Source: an uncultured Candidatus Melainabacteria bacterium
Lineage (GTDB): Bacteria; Cyanobacteriota; Vampirovibrionia; Gastranaerophilales; Gastranaerophilaceae
DNA length: 64,000 nt
Assembly: GCA_934718085.1 (NCBI GenBank)
Contig: CAKUZL010000006.1
Coordinates: 37,114-101,113 of the forward strand
Direction of reading: 5' to 3'
The notes beneath the pieces were generated by a model, which was given only the letters and a program-made list of their open reading frames with translations, was not told the origin of the DNA and did not search any database. Shown here one piece after another: positions 1 through 7,987 of this stretch (within the stretch, counting starts at the first letter, position 1; the number at the start of each line of letters is the position of its first letter). The translations under genes and the position numbers were made by a program.

Positions 1-266
1 AAATTGCGGACGAATTGAACCTCGGCGGCAATAACGACGACGAAAAAGTTCAATTGTTGCTCGATGCAATAACCAAATTGAAGAATGACATCAATCTCCC
101 GGCATCGATAAAAGATTTCGGCGTAGACGAAAAAGAATTCTTCGAAAGATTGGACGAACTTGTCGAATTGGCATTCGATGACCAATGCACGGGTGCAAAC
201 CCCGCATATCCGTTGATGAGCGAAATTAAGCAAATCTTCACGGATGCATACTACGGAAAGGTATAG
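1..266 (+). CDS. adhE: Bifunctional aldehyde/alcohol dehydrogenase AdhE, C-terminal fragment
   Basis: The reading frame enters from the left edge (first whole codon at base 3) and ends with TAG at 264-266, so only about the last 87 residues are seen. They match the extreme C-terminus of the iron-dependent alcohol dehydrogenase half of AdhE: the motif AFDDQCTGANPAYPLMSEIK followed by a DAYYGKV ending is diagnostic. AdhE reduces acetyl-CoA to ethanol in two NADH-consuming steps and reoxidises NADH in fermenters. The TTG at base 15 is internal, not a start. The next gene, rex, begins 3 bases downstream, so the two are probably co-transcribed and Rex may control its own operon. Family call is firm; the N-terminal aldehyde dehydrogenase half is outside the window. 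Confidence 0.93.
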   Translation, partial: IADELNLGGNNDDEKVQLLLDAITKLKNDINLPASIKDFGVDEKEFFERLDELVELAFDDQCTGANPAYPLMSEIKQIFTDAYYGKV

Positions 267-269
267 GTC

Positions 270-896
270 GTGGGCAGTCTCTTATCGGAGAAAATAGTAA
301 AACGACTGACACTTTACCATTTCATATTAAGAGAATATTCCGAATCCGGGCTTGAATTTATTTCAAGCCCTCGGATTGCGGAATTGCTGAAAATAGACAA
401 TTCCCAGGTCAGAAAAGATATAAGTCTTTTGAATAACGCCGGGAAGTGCAAAGTCGGATACGGTGTAAAGTCCCTGAAAGCCGATATCGAAAAAGTGTTG
501 GGCTTCAGAAACACAAAGAGCGCTTTTATCGTAGGGGCGGGAAATTTGGGTTCCGCACTTGTAAAGTATGACGATTTCAAGGATTACGGACTCGATATAG
601 TTGCAATGTTTGATAATGACCCGTTGAAAATCGGAATGTCGATAAATTCTAAGGATGTTTTTCATATATCGCAGTTGCCGGAGTTTGTGAAACGGATGAA
701 TGTCGAAATCGCGATATTGACGGTACCTCGCGATGCGGCGGAGGATTGTGCGCAATTTTTGGTGAATTCGGGGATAAAATATATTTGGAATTTTGCTCCG
801 ACCGTGTTGAAGGTACCGGAGCCGGTCAAAGTTTGGAACGAAAATTTGATAGGCAATTTTTTGCAATTCATAATAAAAGACGAAGTGAAAAATTAA
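270..896 (+). CDS. rex: Redox-sensing transcriptional repressor Rex
   Basis: A 208-residue protein of normal Rex length. An N-terminal winged helix (about residues 8-75) carries the family pattern S-x-VRKDIS followed by a glycine/tyrosine turn (KVGYGVKSL). A Rossmann domain follows with a GAGNLGSA nucleotide loop at residues 89-96. Rex dimers bind DNA when NAD+ dominates and release it when NADH rises, derepressing fermentation genes such as adhE and hydrogenases; both gene types flank it here. The start is GTG at 270 with GGAAAGG just upstream, inside the end of adhE. No convincing Rex operator is visible within the sequence shown; the adhE promoter lies off the left edge. Confidence 0.95.
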   Translation: MGSLLSEKIVKRLTLYHFILREYSESGLEFISSPRIAELLKIDNSQVRKDISLLNNAGKCKVGYGVKSLKADIEKVLGFRNTKSAFIVGAGNLGSALVKYDDFKDYGLDIVAMFDNDPLKIGMSINSKDVFHISQLPEFVKRMNVEIAILTVPRDAAEDCAQFLVNSGIKYIWNFAPTVLKVPEPVKVWNENLIGNFLQFIIKDEVKN

Positions 897-964
897 CGAA
901 AAAATTTATATTCGACGGCTTTTGCCGATTGCGAAATTTCTCGACCGATAATTTGTTCGATGTT

Positions 965-993
965 TTGAAATAAAAAGTTTTTTATGATAAAAT
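965..993 (+). promoter_or_regulatory. Promoter for the hydrogenase gene
   Basis: TTGAAA at 965-970 and TAAAAT at 988-993, preceded by TG (extended -10), are separated by 17 bases. Transcription would begin near base 1000, giving a leader of about 90 bases before the ATG at 1090. This argues against the upstream in-frame start at 1000. Read by eye, not scored. Confidence 0.5.
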
Positions 994-1089
994 CAAAATG
1001 TGTTGTGTTCCTGCATGCTTAAAACGATTTTTTGCGGGAATGTGACCGCGAATTTTTTTGTACGAAAACGGAAAGACAGTTGGGTAGAA

Positions 1090-2538
1090 ATGAGTAACGC
1101 ATCAAAATCGATACATTTAAAAAAAGAAATTTTAGTACGTCTGGTAAAAGCCTTTTTTTCGGAAGACTTTGAAAAAAATGCAAGATTGATACCTTATGAC
1201 ATGCGTCCGAAAGGAGCCGAAGTTCCTTACAGATGTTGTATTTATAAGGAGCGGGCAATTTTAAAGGACAGAGTTATCGCGGGGCTCGGTTTTGCCATTG
1301 AAGACGACGACGAAACAGTTTCATTATCCGAATATGCAAAAAGAGCGGTTGAACGCCAAACTCCCGAAGAAAACCCGTTGACGGTACTCGGAGCAGCTTG
1401 TAAAGCTTGCGTTCCGAAGCGGATATATGTAACGGATTTGTGCCAGGGATGTGTTGCAAGACCTTGCAAGTCGACCTGTAAATTCGGCGCAATAAGCATC
1501 GTAAACGGAAAATCGGTTATCGATTCCACGAAATGCAAAGCCTGCAAAATGTGCATCGCGGCATGCCCGTATAAAGCAATCGCAAAAGTTGCGGTGCCTT
1601 GCGAAGATAATTGTCCCGTCGACGCAATTCAGAAAAACGAAGACGGAACGGCGTACATAAACTTCGATAAGTGTATTTCGTGCGGAAAATGCGTTTCCAA
1701 TTGTCCGTTCGGTGCTGTTCATGAAAAAAGTATGCTTATAGACATTTTGAAGCTTATAAAGAGCGGAAAGGAAACGTCGCTTGTATTTGCGCCCGCGGTT
1801 GCGGCTCAGTTCCCGGGGACTCCGGGGCAGTTAAAATCGGCGATTTTGAAGGCGGGATTTACGCATGTTCGCGAAGTTGCCCACGGTGCGGACGTTACTA
1901 CGAGAAACGAGGCTGCCGAGTTGAAAGAACGTCTCGAAGCGGGTGCCGATTTTATGACTACCTCTTGCTGCGCCGGGTACAACGAGTTTATAAAAAAACA
2001 TCTTCCCGAACTTGCTCAATACCGTTCGGAAACCAAAACGCCGCTTTATTATACGGCTCAAATCGAAAAGGAAAAACATCCCGACACCACCGTTATTTTC
2101 GTAAGCCCGTGCGTCGCGAAAAAACGCGAAATTCAAGGTAATCCCGACGTAGATTACGTTTTGAGTATCGAGGAACTCGGAGCGTTGTTTGTCGGAAGAG
2201 ATATCGAAATTCTTGATTGTGAAGAATATGAAGACGATTACGTTCCGTCAAAACAGGGTCGTAACTTCCCCGTGTCGGGCGGAGTTGCGGAAGCCGTCAA
2301 GTTTGTTGCTGATTGCGAAGTTTGTCCCGTAGTCGTGAACGGACTCGATAAAGACAGCATTAAACTTCTCAAAAAATACGTCAAAGACGGAAAATGCCCC
2401 GAAGGCAACCTTGTTGAGGTTATGTGCTGTGAAGGCGGATGTCTGAACGGAAACGACAATATTGCGGACATAAGAACTTCGAAAAAATTATTGAATACAG
2501 TTCTTGAAAACAGTAAAGATATCGAAAAACAGGACTGA
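1090..2538 (+). CDS. Monomeric [FeFe] hydrogenase, group B type
   Basis: A 482-residue iron-sulfur protein. The N-terminal half has clustered cysteines for ferredoxin-like [4Fe-4S] centres (for example CKACKMCIAACP and CISCGKCVSNCP). The C-terminal half holds the H-cluster motifs: TSCCAGY at residues 291-297, SPCVAKKRE at 339-347, and MCCEGGCLNG at 445-454. The third motif lacks the GGGQ tail usual in group A enzymes, pointing to the less studied group B. It should reversibly reduce protons with ferredoxin electrons in the cytoplasm. The ATG at 1090 is preferred over an in-frame TTG at 1000 because the extra 30 residues look unrelated and the likely promoter ends near 1000. Maturases HydE/F/G are not in the window. 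The isochorismatase-like gene follows after 4 bases. Confidence 0.92.
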   Translation: MSNASKSIHLKKEILVRLVKAFFSEDFEKNARLIPYDMRPKGAEVPYRCCIYKERAILKDRVIAGLGFAIEDDDETVSLSEYAKRAVERQTPEENPLTVLGAACKACVPKRIYVTDLCQGCVARPCKSTCKFGAISIVNGKSVIDSTKCKACKMCIAACPYKAIAKVAVPCEDNCPVDAIQKNEDGTAYINFDKCISCGKCVSNCPFGAVHEKSMLIDILKLIKSGKETSLVFAPAVAAQFPGTPGQLKSAILKAGFTHVREVAHGADVTTRNEAAELKERLEAGADFMTTSCCAGYNEFIKKHLPELAQYRSETKTPLYYTAQIEKEKHPDTTVIFVSPCVAKKREIQGNPDVDYVLSIEELGALFVGRDIEILDCEEYEDDYVPSKQGRNFPVSGGVAEAVKFVADCEVCPVVVNGLDKDSIKLLKKYVKDGKCPEGNLVEVMCCEGGCLNGNDNIADIRTSKKLLNTVLENSKDIEKQD

Positions 2539-2542
2539 TACG

Positions 2543-3079
2543 ATGTTGAATGCAGAAAATTCTTTATTGTTGATAATTGATATTCAGGAAAAATTGCTGA
2601 ATGCGGTTTTTGATAAAAGTTGCGGAAAAAATGCCGAAATTTTGGCTAAAAGCGCGCAACTGCTGGAAATTCCGACGGTAATTACCGAACAGTACCCGAA
2701 AGGTCTCGGTGCAACGGTCGAAGATTTGAAAAATTCGGCGAGTGACGCTAAGTATTTTGAGAAGGTTTCATTTTCGGCATTGGAAGATGAAGAGCTTGTT
2801 TCATATTTAAAACAAACGGGTCGAAAATCCGTTATATTGTGCGGAATAGAGGCTCACATATGCGTTTTGCAAACTGCGCTTGCTTTGAAAGAACACGGTT
2901 TTGACGTTTATTTTGTCGAAAACGCGTCGGGTTCGCGTAATTTGACGGATTTTACCTCGGCGGTCAAGTTCTTGCGCCACGAAGATGTCAAAGTTCTAAA
3001 CACCGAATCGATATTGTTCTTGTGGCTTAAATCTTCCAAAAATCCTTGTTTCAAAGCGGTTCAGGCATTGATAAAATAA
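2543..3079 (+). CDS. Isochorismatase-family cysteine hydrolase
   Basis: A 178-residue protein of the isochorismatase-like hydrolase fold. The expected triad is visible: Asp13 in LLIIDIQ, Lys74 in FEKVSFSAL, and Cys107 in GIEAHICV. It most resembles the YcaC-like branch, whose substrates are often unknown, so no substrate is assigned. The ATG at 2543 has AGGA 8-11 bases upstream and lies 4 bases after the hydrogenase stop, so both are probably one transcript; the longer frame from 2504 overlaps the hydrogenase and is rejected. A strong hairpin with a T run follows, ending this unit. Confidence 0.85.
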   Translation: MLNAENSLLLIIDIQEKLLNAVFDKSCGKNAEILAKSAQLLEIPTVITEQYPKGLGATVEDLKNSASDAKYFEKVSFSALEDEELVSYLKQTGRKSVILCGIEAHICVLQTALALKEHGFDVYFVENASGSRNLTDFTSAVKFLRHEDVKVLNTESILFLWLKSSKNPCFKAVQALIK

Positions 3080-3163
3080 TCAGGTTTAAAGCTCCAAAAG
3101 CGACGAAGGCGAAAACCTTTTTTGTCCGATTACAAATAAATTAAATATTCTTAATATCATACA

Positions 3164-3224
3164 TTTTACCTCTTCATCTCTGTATATACAAAGTCGGTGA
3201 AGAGGTAAAAATTGCCTTTTTTTA
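3164..3224 (+). terminator. Rho-independent terminator after the hydrogenase unit
   Basis: A 15-base arm at 3164-3178 (TTTTACCTCTTCATC) pairs with 3196-3210 with one G-U pair, and is followed by a T-rich run from 3217. The 17-base loop is AT-rich. Confidence 0.75.
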
Positions 3225-3275
3225 TGTTTTGTGTTTACAAAACTTCATATTTTTTCTAAAATTTCTAAAGAATTT

Positions 3276-3324
3276 CGGCATGCCGTCGAAAACATGAATA
3301 TGTACGGTAAATAAGTGAGAGGTG
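3276..3324 (+). promoter_or_regulatory. Upstream region of the EF-hand coiled-coil gene
   Basis: It holds a perfect 10-base palindrome (CGGCATGCCG, 3276-3285), then TGTACG (3301-3306) and AATAAGTG (3310-3317), then the GAGAGG ribosome-binding site. The TGTACG...AATAAGTG pair recalls the block upstream of the gene at 16612. Function is not established. Confidence 0.3.
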
Positions 3325-3330
3325 CTGAAT

Positions 3331-5325
3331 ATGGGAATCGGCGATTCATTCTTAAATTTAAAATCGGAAGACTTAAAGAAGATGTTGCAGGGGTTGCAAA
3401 AAACTCAAGCTGAGTCCGCAAAATCCGAGAAAACCGATAAAAGCGAAAAATCAGAGGAAAGCAAATCTAAGAGCGGGTCGGTGTTTAATTCCGGTTCCGA
3501 AGGTTACAGCACCAAGGATGTCGCGGAGTCGATGGCGAATATGCTTGCCGGTAAAGGAAGTACCGCAAGTAAAGACGATTTGATGTTTATGGCGATGGAT
3601 GTCGTTCAAAAGTCGGATTGGAATAACGACGGCGTTTTAAACGATTGGGAAGTTAAATCGTTGGAAAGTAAAATAAAAAACAACGCAATCGCAAAGAACG
3701 GTTTGCTTGCTTATCAAGTCGGATTGGCGGAAGAAAAACTTGCCGCGAACAAGCCCGCGGGAACTTCGAACGCCGACGGAACGAAAGCTGCAGATAAAAC
3801 GGATTCTAAAGACGACAAAAAAGATACTTCGTTGAAAAAGGACGCGGATGAGTACGCAAAAGTCGAAAGCGACTTGAAGGACGTTCAGTCCGAAATCAAA
3901 ACTACGGAAAAGAAAGTCGCGCGGTTTGAAAAAGGTGTTGCCGATACCCAAAAAGAGCTCGAGGCGGCACAAAGTAAGCCCGAAAATCCGAATGTTTCGA
4001 AATCGGATGAAAAATCGAATAACGTCGAGCGTTGCAAACAAAATTACGAATCGGCAAAAGCTAAGCTCAAAGAGGCTCAGGAAGAGCTCGATAAGCTGAA
4101 AGAACAGGAAAAAGAGCTTAAAGACAAGCAAAAAGAGTTGAAAGAAGCTATGCAAAAGAGCGTTGACGAAATGAGCGACGTCGGAACTTTGAACGAAGAT
4201 GCGAAAAAAGTTACCGATAAGCTGAATTCGATAAAACAAAACGCCGAAAAAGGTGCTACCGGTACAAATATTGCCTCCGATTATACCGAAGCAAAAAATC
4301 TTTTGAAGGATTTGGATGCAAAAATCAGTGCGTTTAACGATGCAAAAGATGCTGCAGGTGTTGTAAACAAAGGCTCAACGCCAAAAACGGAAGATTCAAA
4401 ATCCGCCGATGCCAAAACGGAAACGGCGAAAACCGCTCAAAAAACGGAAACGACCGAAAACGTTTTGGATACTTCAAAACTCGAAAAATCCCTGCCCGAG
4501 CTCGAAAAAAGCAAAACGGAGCTTTCCAAAGCTCTTGATTCGGTAAAAGACTCGAGAAATGAAGCCGTTCGCGAAAAGTACGGAAAGAATGCGGTTGTCG
4601 ATAACGAAGACGCTTCGAAATTGAGCGAAAAATTTGTACCGAAACCCGAAAAAGATTGGACTTTGGGCAAATTGACTTCGCCGAAAGGCAAATCGAAAGA
4701 CGGAGAAAAGGTTTATCAACAAGAATTTACGAACAAATTGACCGGCGAAAAAATGGTTGTGACGACGACCGTTTCCGGCGATAAAAAGACGTTTTCCAGA
4801 GATATCGACGTTTATCCCGCCGAAAACAAATCCGAAACAAAAACCGATGCCAAAAAAGACGAAGCCGCAAAACCTGATGTCAGCGCACAAAAGGCAAAGT
4901 CGGAGGTTTCTGCCCAAAACGCAACGGTAAAAGTTGCAGGCAATACCGAAAATTCGGCTACAAAATCCTCAGGAACCCGGGAAGCGCAAGTCTCTTCAAG
5001 TTCCTCAAAAACGGTCACGAGAAGCTTTAACAAAGAATCGACGGCGACCGTAACAGGGGACGGCAAAACCACAGCGGAAGAACTTTTCAACAAGTTGAGA
5101 GCTAAAGCGGGTGACAGACCTCAAGGACCGAGACCGCAGGGAGAAAAGCCTCCCGAAGGATCTCCGCCCGGAGACAAACCGGTGGCACCTCCGCCGGGAG
5201 GAAAGCCCGGTAAACCGCCCGAAGGCAAATGGGAAATTACCGACGCGTCAGGCAAAACATACGAAAAAGACGCCGTCATTCCGAAAGGAACCAAAGTGAC
5301 GATAAAATTCACTCTTGAAGAATGA
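3331..5325 (+). CDS. Charged coiled-coil protein with one EF-hand loop and a proline-rich tail
   Basis: No family recognised. The 664 residues are very rich in Lys, Glu, Asp, Ala and Ser. Residues 96-107 (DWNNDGVLNDWE) fit the 12-residue EF-hand calcium loop, with acidic or amide residues at positions 1, 3, 5, glycine at 6 and Glu at 12. A long heptad-like helical stretch follows (roughly 170-330), then a Lys/Thr/Glu-rich linker. Near the C-terminus a Pro/Gly/Lys segment (PPGGKPGKPPEGK) leads into a short beta-looking end (GTKVTIKFTLEE). There is no signal peptide or membrane helix. ATG at 3331 is chosen over GTG at 3322 because GAGAGG at 3317-3322 is well spaced. Followed by a clear terminator, so monocistronic. 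Inference: a structural or surface-associated protein. Confidence 0.7.
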   Translation: MGIGDSFLNLKSEDLKKMLQGLQKTQAESAKSEKTDKSEKSEESKSKSGSVFNSGSEGYSTKDVAESMANMLAGKGSTASKDDLMFMAMDVVQKSDWNNDGVLNDWEVKSLESKIKNNAIAKNGLLAYQVGLAEEKLAANKPAGTSNADGTKAADKTDSKDDKKDTSLKKDADEYAKVESDLKDVQSEIKTTEKKVARFEKGVADTQKELEAAQSKPENPNVSKSDEKSNNVERCKQNYESAKAKLKEAQEELDKLKEQEKELKDKQKELKEAMQKSVDEMSDVGTLNEDAKKVTDKLNSIKQNAEKGATGTNIASDYTEAKNLLKDLDAKISAFNDAKDAAGVVNKGSTPKTEDSKSADAKTETAKTAQKTETTENVLDTSKLEKSLPELEKSKTELSKALDSVKDSRNEAVREKYGKNAVVDNEDASKLSEKFVPKPEKDWTLGKLTSPKGKSKDGEKVYQQEFTNKLTGEKMVVTTTVSGDKKTFSRDIDVYPAENKSETKTDAKKDEAAKPDVSAQKAKSEVSAQNATVKVAGNTENSATKSSGTREAQVSSSSSKTVTRSFNKESTATVTGDGKTTAEELFNKLRAKAGDRPQGPRPQGEKPPEGSPPGDKPVAPPPGGKPGKPPEGKWEITDASGKTYEKDAVIPKGTKVTIKFTLEE

Positions 5326-5389
5326 TAATTCGTGTTTTCCGGGTAATCGCGTTTTTCCCCCGAGATCGTAAGACTCAACAAAACAAAAA

Positions 5390-5413
5390 AGCCCTCCGCA
5401 AGAGGGCTTTTTA
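5390..5413 (+). terminator. Terminator of the coiled-coil gene
   Basis: AGCCCTC (5390-5396) pairs with GAGGGCT (5402-5408) around a 5-base loop, followed by TTTTTAT; A residues precede the stem, so it may also work leftward. Confidence 0.8.
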
Positions 5414-5600
5414 TCATGTTGTATTATTTTATCTTGTATGTTGCGGTTGCCCCGGCTCCTGCAATTTTTCTGCCCGCTGTGTTAAAAATTTTTCACAAAA
5501 CTTTTTCGTCAACCGCCTGCCCGTCATTCCGCTTTCATGCCCGTTAGCCCGCTGCTCGTCGTCTGCCGGTCCTTTTCTTTTAGAATTTTACAAAACACAA

Positions 5601-5624
5601 AAGCTCTTCGAAGAGAGCTTTTTA
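5601..5624. terminator. Bidirectional hairpin terminator
   Basis: AAGCTCT (5601-5607) pairs with AGAGCTT (5614-5620). T-rich sequence follows on the plus strand, and the complement of 5590-5600 gives a T/G-rich tail on the minus strand, so it can stop transcripts from either side. Confidence 0.55.
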
Positions 5625-5700
5625 TCTTTCTTGTATGTTCATGCGAAGCATTTGTCGCCGGTTTCCTTGTTTTCCGTTTTTTTACTCCGATTATCTTAAT

Positions 5701-5724
5701 GTAAAAACAAGGTCGTCTGCGACC
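5701..5724 (-). terminator. Weak terminator of the LysM gene
   Basis: On the minus strand GGTCG pairs with CGACC (5711-5724) and is followed by TTGTTTTTAC, 17 bases past the LysM stop codon. The stem is only 5 base pairs. Confidence 0.4.
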
Positions 5725-5740
5725 GGGTCGTCGGAAAGGT

Positions 5741-6322
5741 TTAGTCCATCGGAATTACGAGTTCCTGTCCTATTTTGATTGCGTGAGGACTTTTTAAATT
5801 GTTTGCTTTTTGAATTTTTGAAATATTTTCCGGCGATACTCTGCCGTAATATTTAAGAGAAATCGCCTCGAGCGAATCTCCCGCGCGGACGCTGTATTTT
5901 TCGTTGACCGTAACCGTCGCGGTCAATAATTCTTCGTCGGCAACGCTTTTTTTAGCGGCTTTCGAAAAATCAAACGATTTAAAAAATCCGGCATTTTGTT
6001 TTTTGACGATTTTATGTTCCTTTGCTGCGGTTTCGGTTTTGTGCGGTTCCGTGCTCGACGCAAGGCTGAAAATCGTCGAAAGAAAGAACATCCCGACCAG
6101 CCCGACGATAAATCCTGTGACGATAAACAATCCCGGCGATTTGTGCTCTTTGTGCGAAACCTTAAGATTTTGCCAAAGCATGTCGATTTCCGCTTTATTG
6201 GGGTTTTCGGGATATTTTTGATATTTCGGCATTTTTGCTTCGGATTCGGAGTATAATTTTTCAAGCACCGCAATATTTTCCCGAGATATATTGGCTCTGC
6301 TCAAAGTCGAATTTTTCATCAT
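5741..6322 (-). CDS. Membrane-anchored LysM-domain protein
   Basis: A 193-residue single-pass protein: a cytoplasmic N-terminal part (1-62), a hydrophobic helix at about 64-88 (GLFIVTGFIVGLVGMFFLST), a lysine-rich linker, and one C-terminal LysM module (about 143-191) with YSVRAGDSLEAISLKYYG and NNLKSPHAIKIGQELVIP. LysM domains bind N-acetylglucosamine in peptidoglycan, so it probably tethers the inner membrane to the wall or recruits a wall enzyme; no catalytic domain is present. Start at the first ATG of an ATG-ATG pair (6322) with AAGG nearby; the longer frame to 6763 runs antisense through the next gene and is not supported. TrhA/HlyIII-type gene lies about 150 bases upstream in the same direction. 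Confidence 0.8.
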   Translation of the reverse strand: MMKNSTLSRANISRENIAVLEKLYSESEAKMPKYQKYPENPNKAEIDMLWQNLKVSHKEHKSPGLFIVTGFIVGLVGMFFLSTIFSLASSTEPHKTETAAKEHKIVKKQNAGFFKSFDFSKAAKKSVADEELLTATVTVNEKYSVRAGDSLEAISLKYYGRVSPENISKIQKANNLKSPHAIKIGQELVIPMD

Positions 6323-6474
6323 AACCTTTTTCCCTTCCTCCGTTTTAGTCAATTGTCGTTCAAACACGATTGTCGTGTCAATGTTTTGTAAAGCAAGCTT
6401 TTCGGGGAGTTGCTCAAAAACCTTTGTAAGCTTTGTTTTTCGGAAATGATAAGAATTGTTGCGATTTTGTAATA

Positions 6475-7095
6475 CTAAAGAAGTTGTGAAATTGCAAGAT
6501 AGTGCATGACCGCTCCTCCCAGGACGCAAAGGTGCCACAAAAAGTGTCTGAACGGCTTTTTGGTCAGGTAAAATACGCAACCTCCCGAGTACAAAATTCC
6601 GCCTGCGAGAAAATACCCGAGTGCGAGCCACGAACCTTTTGTCGCGATATTGTAAAACAAAAAGACCGAAAGCCAACTCATAAGCAGGTAAAGCCCCGCC
6701 GAAAGGTATTTTGACTTTGTGGTGGTGCAGGAAAAAATAATTCCGGAAATTGCCAAATACCAAATCATTGCAAGCAATGCGACCGATGTCGGAAACGGTA
6801 CAACCAATAACAACAGCGGAGTGTAAGTTCCCGCAATCAGAAGGTATATCGCGGAATGGTCAATAACCCTGAAAACACGCTTTGCGGTTTCGTTTGTCAT
6901 CGAATGGTATAACATGGAAGATTGAAACGCAATCAGCATTGTTGCTCCGAAAATCGCCGTCGTGGAAGCTTCTATGGCATTGCTCGATTTTACCGCAAGC
7001 ATGACTATCGCATAAATTGCAAAAAGTGCTCCCGTCGCGTGACTGAAAGCGTTTGCAAATTCTTCGGCGGGTGTGTAAATATTTTCGTTACTCAT
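6475..7095 (-). CDS. trhA: TrhA / hemolysin III family seven-helix membrane protein
   Basis: A 206-residue protein with about seven hydrophobic helices. Family marks are present: an N-terminal TPAEEFANAFSHATG (Glu and His), YHS in the second helix region, the VIDHSAIYLLIAGTYTP signature, and HFLWHLCVLGGAVMHY at the end. The histidines and acidic residue form a metal site of the PAQR superfamily. Bacterial members have been tied to membrane energetics and lipid homeostasis; the hemolysin name is historical. Start at ATG 7095 with AAGGA about 8 bases upstream; an in-frame ATG at 7104 would leave no room for that site. Confidence 0.88.
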   Translation of the reverse strand: MSNENIYTPAEEFANAFSHATGALFAIYAIVMLAVKSSNAIEASTTAIFGATMLIAFQSSMLYHSMTNETAKRVFRVIDHSAIYLLIAGTYTPLLLLVVPFPTSVALLAMIWYLAISGIIFSCTTTKSKYLSAGLYLLMSWLSVFLFYNIATKGSWLALGYFLAGGILYSGGCVFYLTKKPFRHFLWHLCVLGGAVMHYLAISQLL

Positions 7096-7138
7096 TTTTA
7101 CCATCCTTGATACATCACTTTTTCAATTTACAAAATTT

Positions 7139-7166
7139 TTCAAAATCGTGCAAATTTTGTTATAAT
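7139..7166 (+). promoter_or_regulatory. Promoter of the C_GCAxxG_C_C gene
   Basis: TTCAAA at 7139-7144, a 16-base spacer containing TGCAA, and an extended -10 TGTTATAAT at 7158-7166. The start codon is at 7188 and the ribosome-binding site AAAGAGG is at 7176-7182. The same layout recurs at 63730-63757. Confidence 0.6.
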
Positions 7167-7187
7167 TGTTACAAAAAAGAGGTTTTC

Positions 7188-7631
7188 ATGGACAAAAATA
7201 AAGCGGAATTGTTGTTTAAAAAAGGATATAACTGTGCACAATCGGTTTTTTGCGCAGTTTGTGAAGATTTCGGTATCGATTTTGAAACCGGATTGAAACT
7301 GTCGTCGGGGCTCGGCGGAGGCATGGGAAAATTGCGCGAAGTTTGCGGTGCCGTCAGCGCGATGTTTCTTTTGACGGGCTTGAAAGACGGCTATACCGAC
7401 CCTTCCGACGATATTTCAAAACAAGCTCTTTATGAAAAAATTCAAAAGCTTGCCAAACGCTTCGAAACCGAATTCGGCTCGATAATTTGTGCGGATCTGC
7501 TCGGTGAAGAACGAGGCGCAAAACCGCCGGTGCCGACAAAACGTACGGAAATTTTTTACGAAGAACGTCCGTGCTCAAAGTTTGTCGGAAGGTGTTACGA
7601 AATATTTCGTGAAGAATTTTTAAAAAATTAA
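7188..7631 (+). CDS. C_GCAxxG_C_C family redox/metal protein
   Basis: A 147-residue protein of the family named for its spaced cysteines: GYNCAQSVFCAV near the N-terminus, VCGAVSAMFLLTGLKDG in the middle, and later single cysteines (SIICADLLG, RPCSKFVGRCYEI). Members are small cytoplasmic proteins of anaerobes, often annotated as possible redox or iron-sulfur proteins; a precise role is not known. ATG at 7188 is preceded by AAAGAGG and a good extended -10 promoter. Frames starting earlier (7053) overlap the divergent TrhA/HlyIII-type gene and the promoter. tRNA-Gly follows 45 bases later. Confidence 0.85.
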   Translation: MDKNKAELLFKKGYNCAQSVFCAVCEDFGIDFETGLKLSSGLGGGMGKLREVCGAVSAMFLLTGLKDGYTDPSDDISKQALYEKIQKLAKRFETEFGSIICADLLGEERGAKPPVPTKRTEIFYEERPCSKFVGRCYEIFREEFLKN

Positions 7632-7676
7632 CAAATAAAACCGGTTGTGGTAACATTATCTTGAATTTTGAAAAAT

Positions 7677-7748
7677 GCGGGTGTAATTCAGTGGTAGAAT
7701 GTTTGCTTCCCAAGCAAAATGTCGCGAGTTCGAGTCTCGTCACCCGCT
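7677..7748 (+). tRNA. tRNA-Gly (anticodon CCC)
   Basis: A 72-base cloverleaf: acceptor GCGGGTG (7677-7683) pairs with CACCCGC (7741-7747); D stem ATTC/GAAT; anticodon stem TTTGC/GCAAA enclosing the loop TTCCCAA, giving anticodon CCC; T arm GCGAG-TTCGAGT-CTCGT. The discriminator base is T and CCA is not encoded. A short T run follows. No integrase or element boundary was seen at its 3' end. Confidence 0.95.
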
Positions 7749-7987
7749 TTTTTACGTGGACGAGAAAATCCCGGGTGCCTTAATGATACAAGTTTTTCCG
7801 TTTTTATTTATTTTTTGCGTTTTCCGCCCGGTGCCGTAAAAATTCGAAAGATTTTCTTTCGGATAGAATTGTTTACGCTGCTTCCGCTTTCTTTTCATGC
7901 GGTTTTTATCGGTAAAACATAAAATAATTTTGCGAATTAATATTTTTCTCCGTCAGAATGCTTTTTCTGGGAAGGTTGCAGGTTGTG

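Larger units (their letters stand above)
5414..5740. other. Gene-free stretch between convergent genes
   Basis: About 330 bases between the rightward coiled-coil gene and the leftward LysM gene. It holds a bidirectional-looking hairpin at 5601-5620 and a small stem at 5711-5724, otherwise a pyrimidine-rich segment (about 5440-5580) with no coding signal. The open frame across 5322-5699 runs through a terminator and has no family resemblance. Confidence 0.5.

Noticed and set aside
363..866. Long minus-strand frame inside rex
   Set aside because: Shadow of the strongly supported Rex coding sequence.
900..1000. Rex operator upstream of the hydrogenase
   Set aside because: No TTGTxAnnnnnnTxACAA-type palindrome was found; only the promoter elements are convincing.
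5322..5699. 125-residue open frame on the plus strand after the coiled-coil gene
   Set aside because: It runs across a clear terminator, overlaps the preceding stop, and its translation resembles no protein family.
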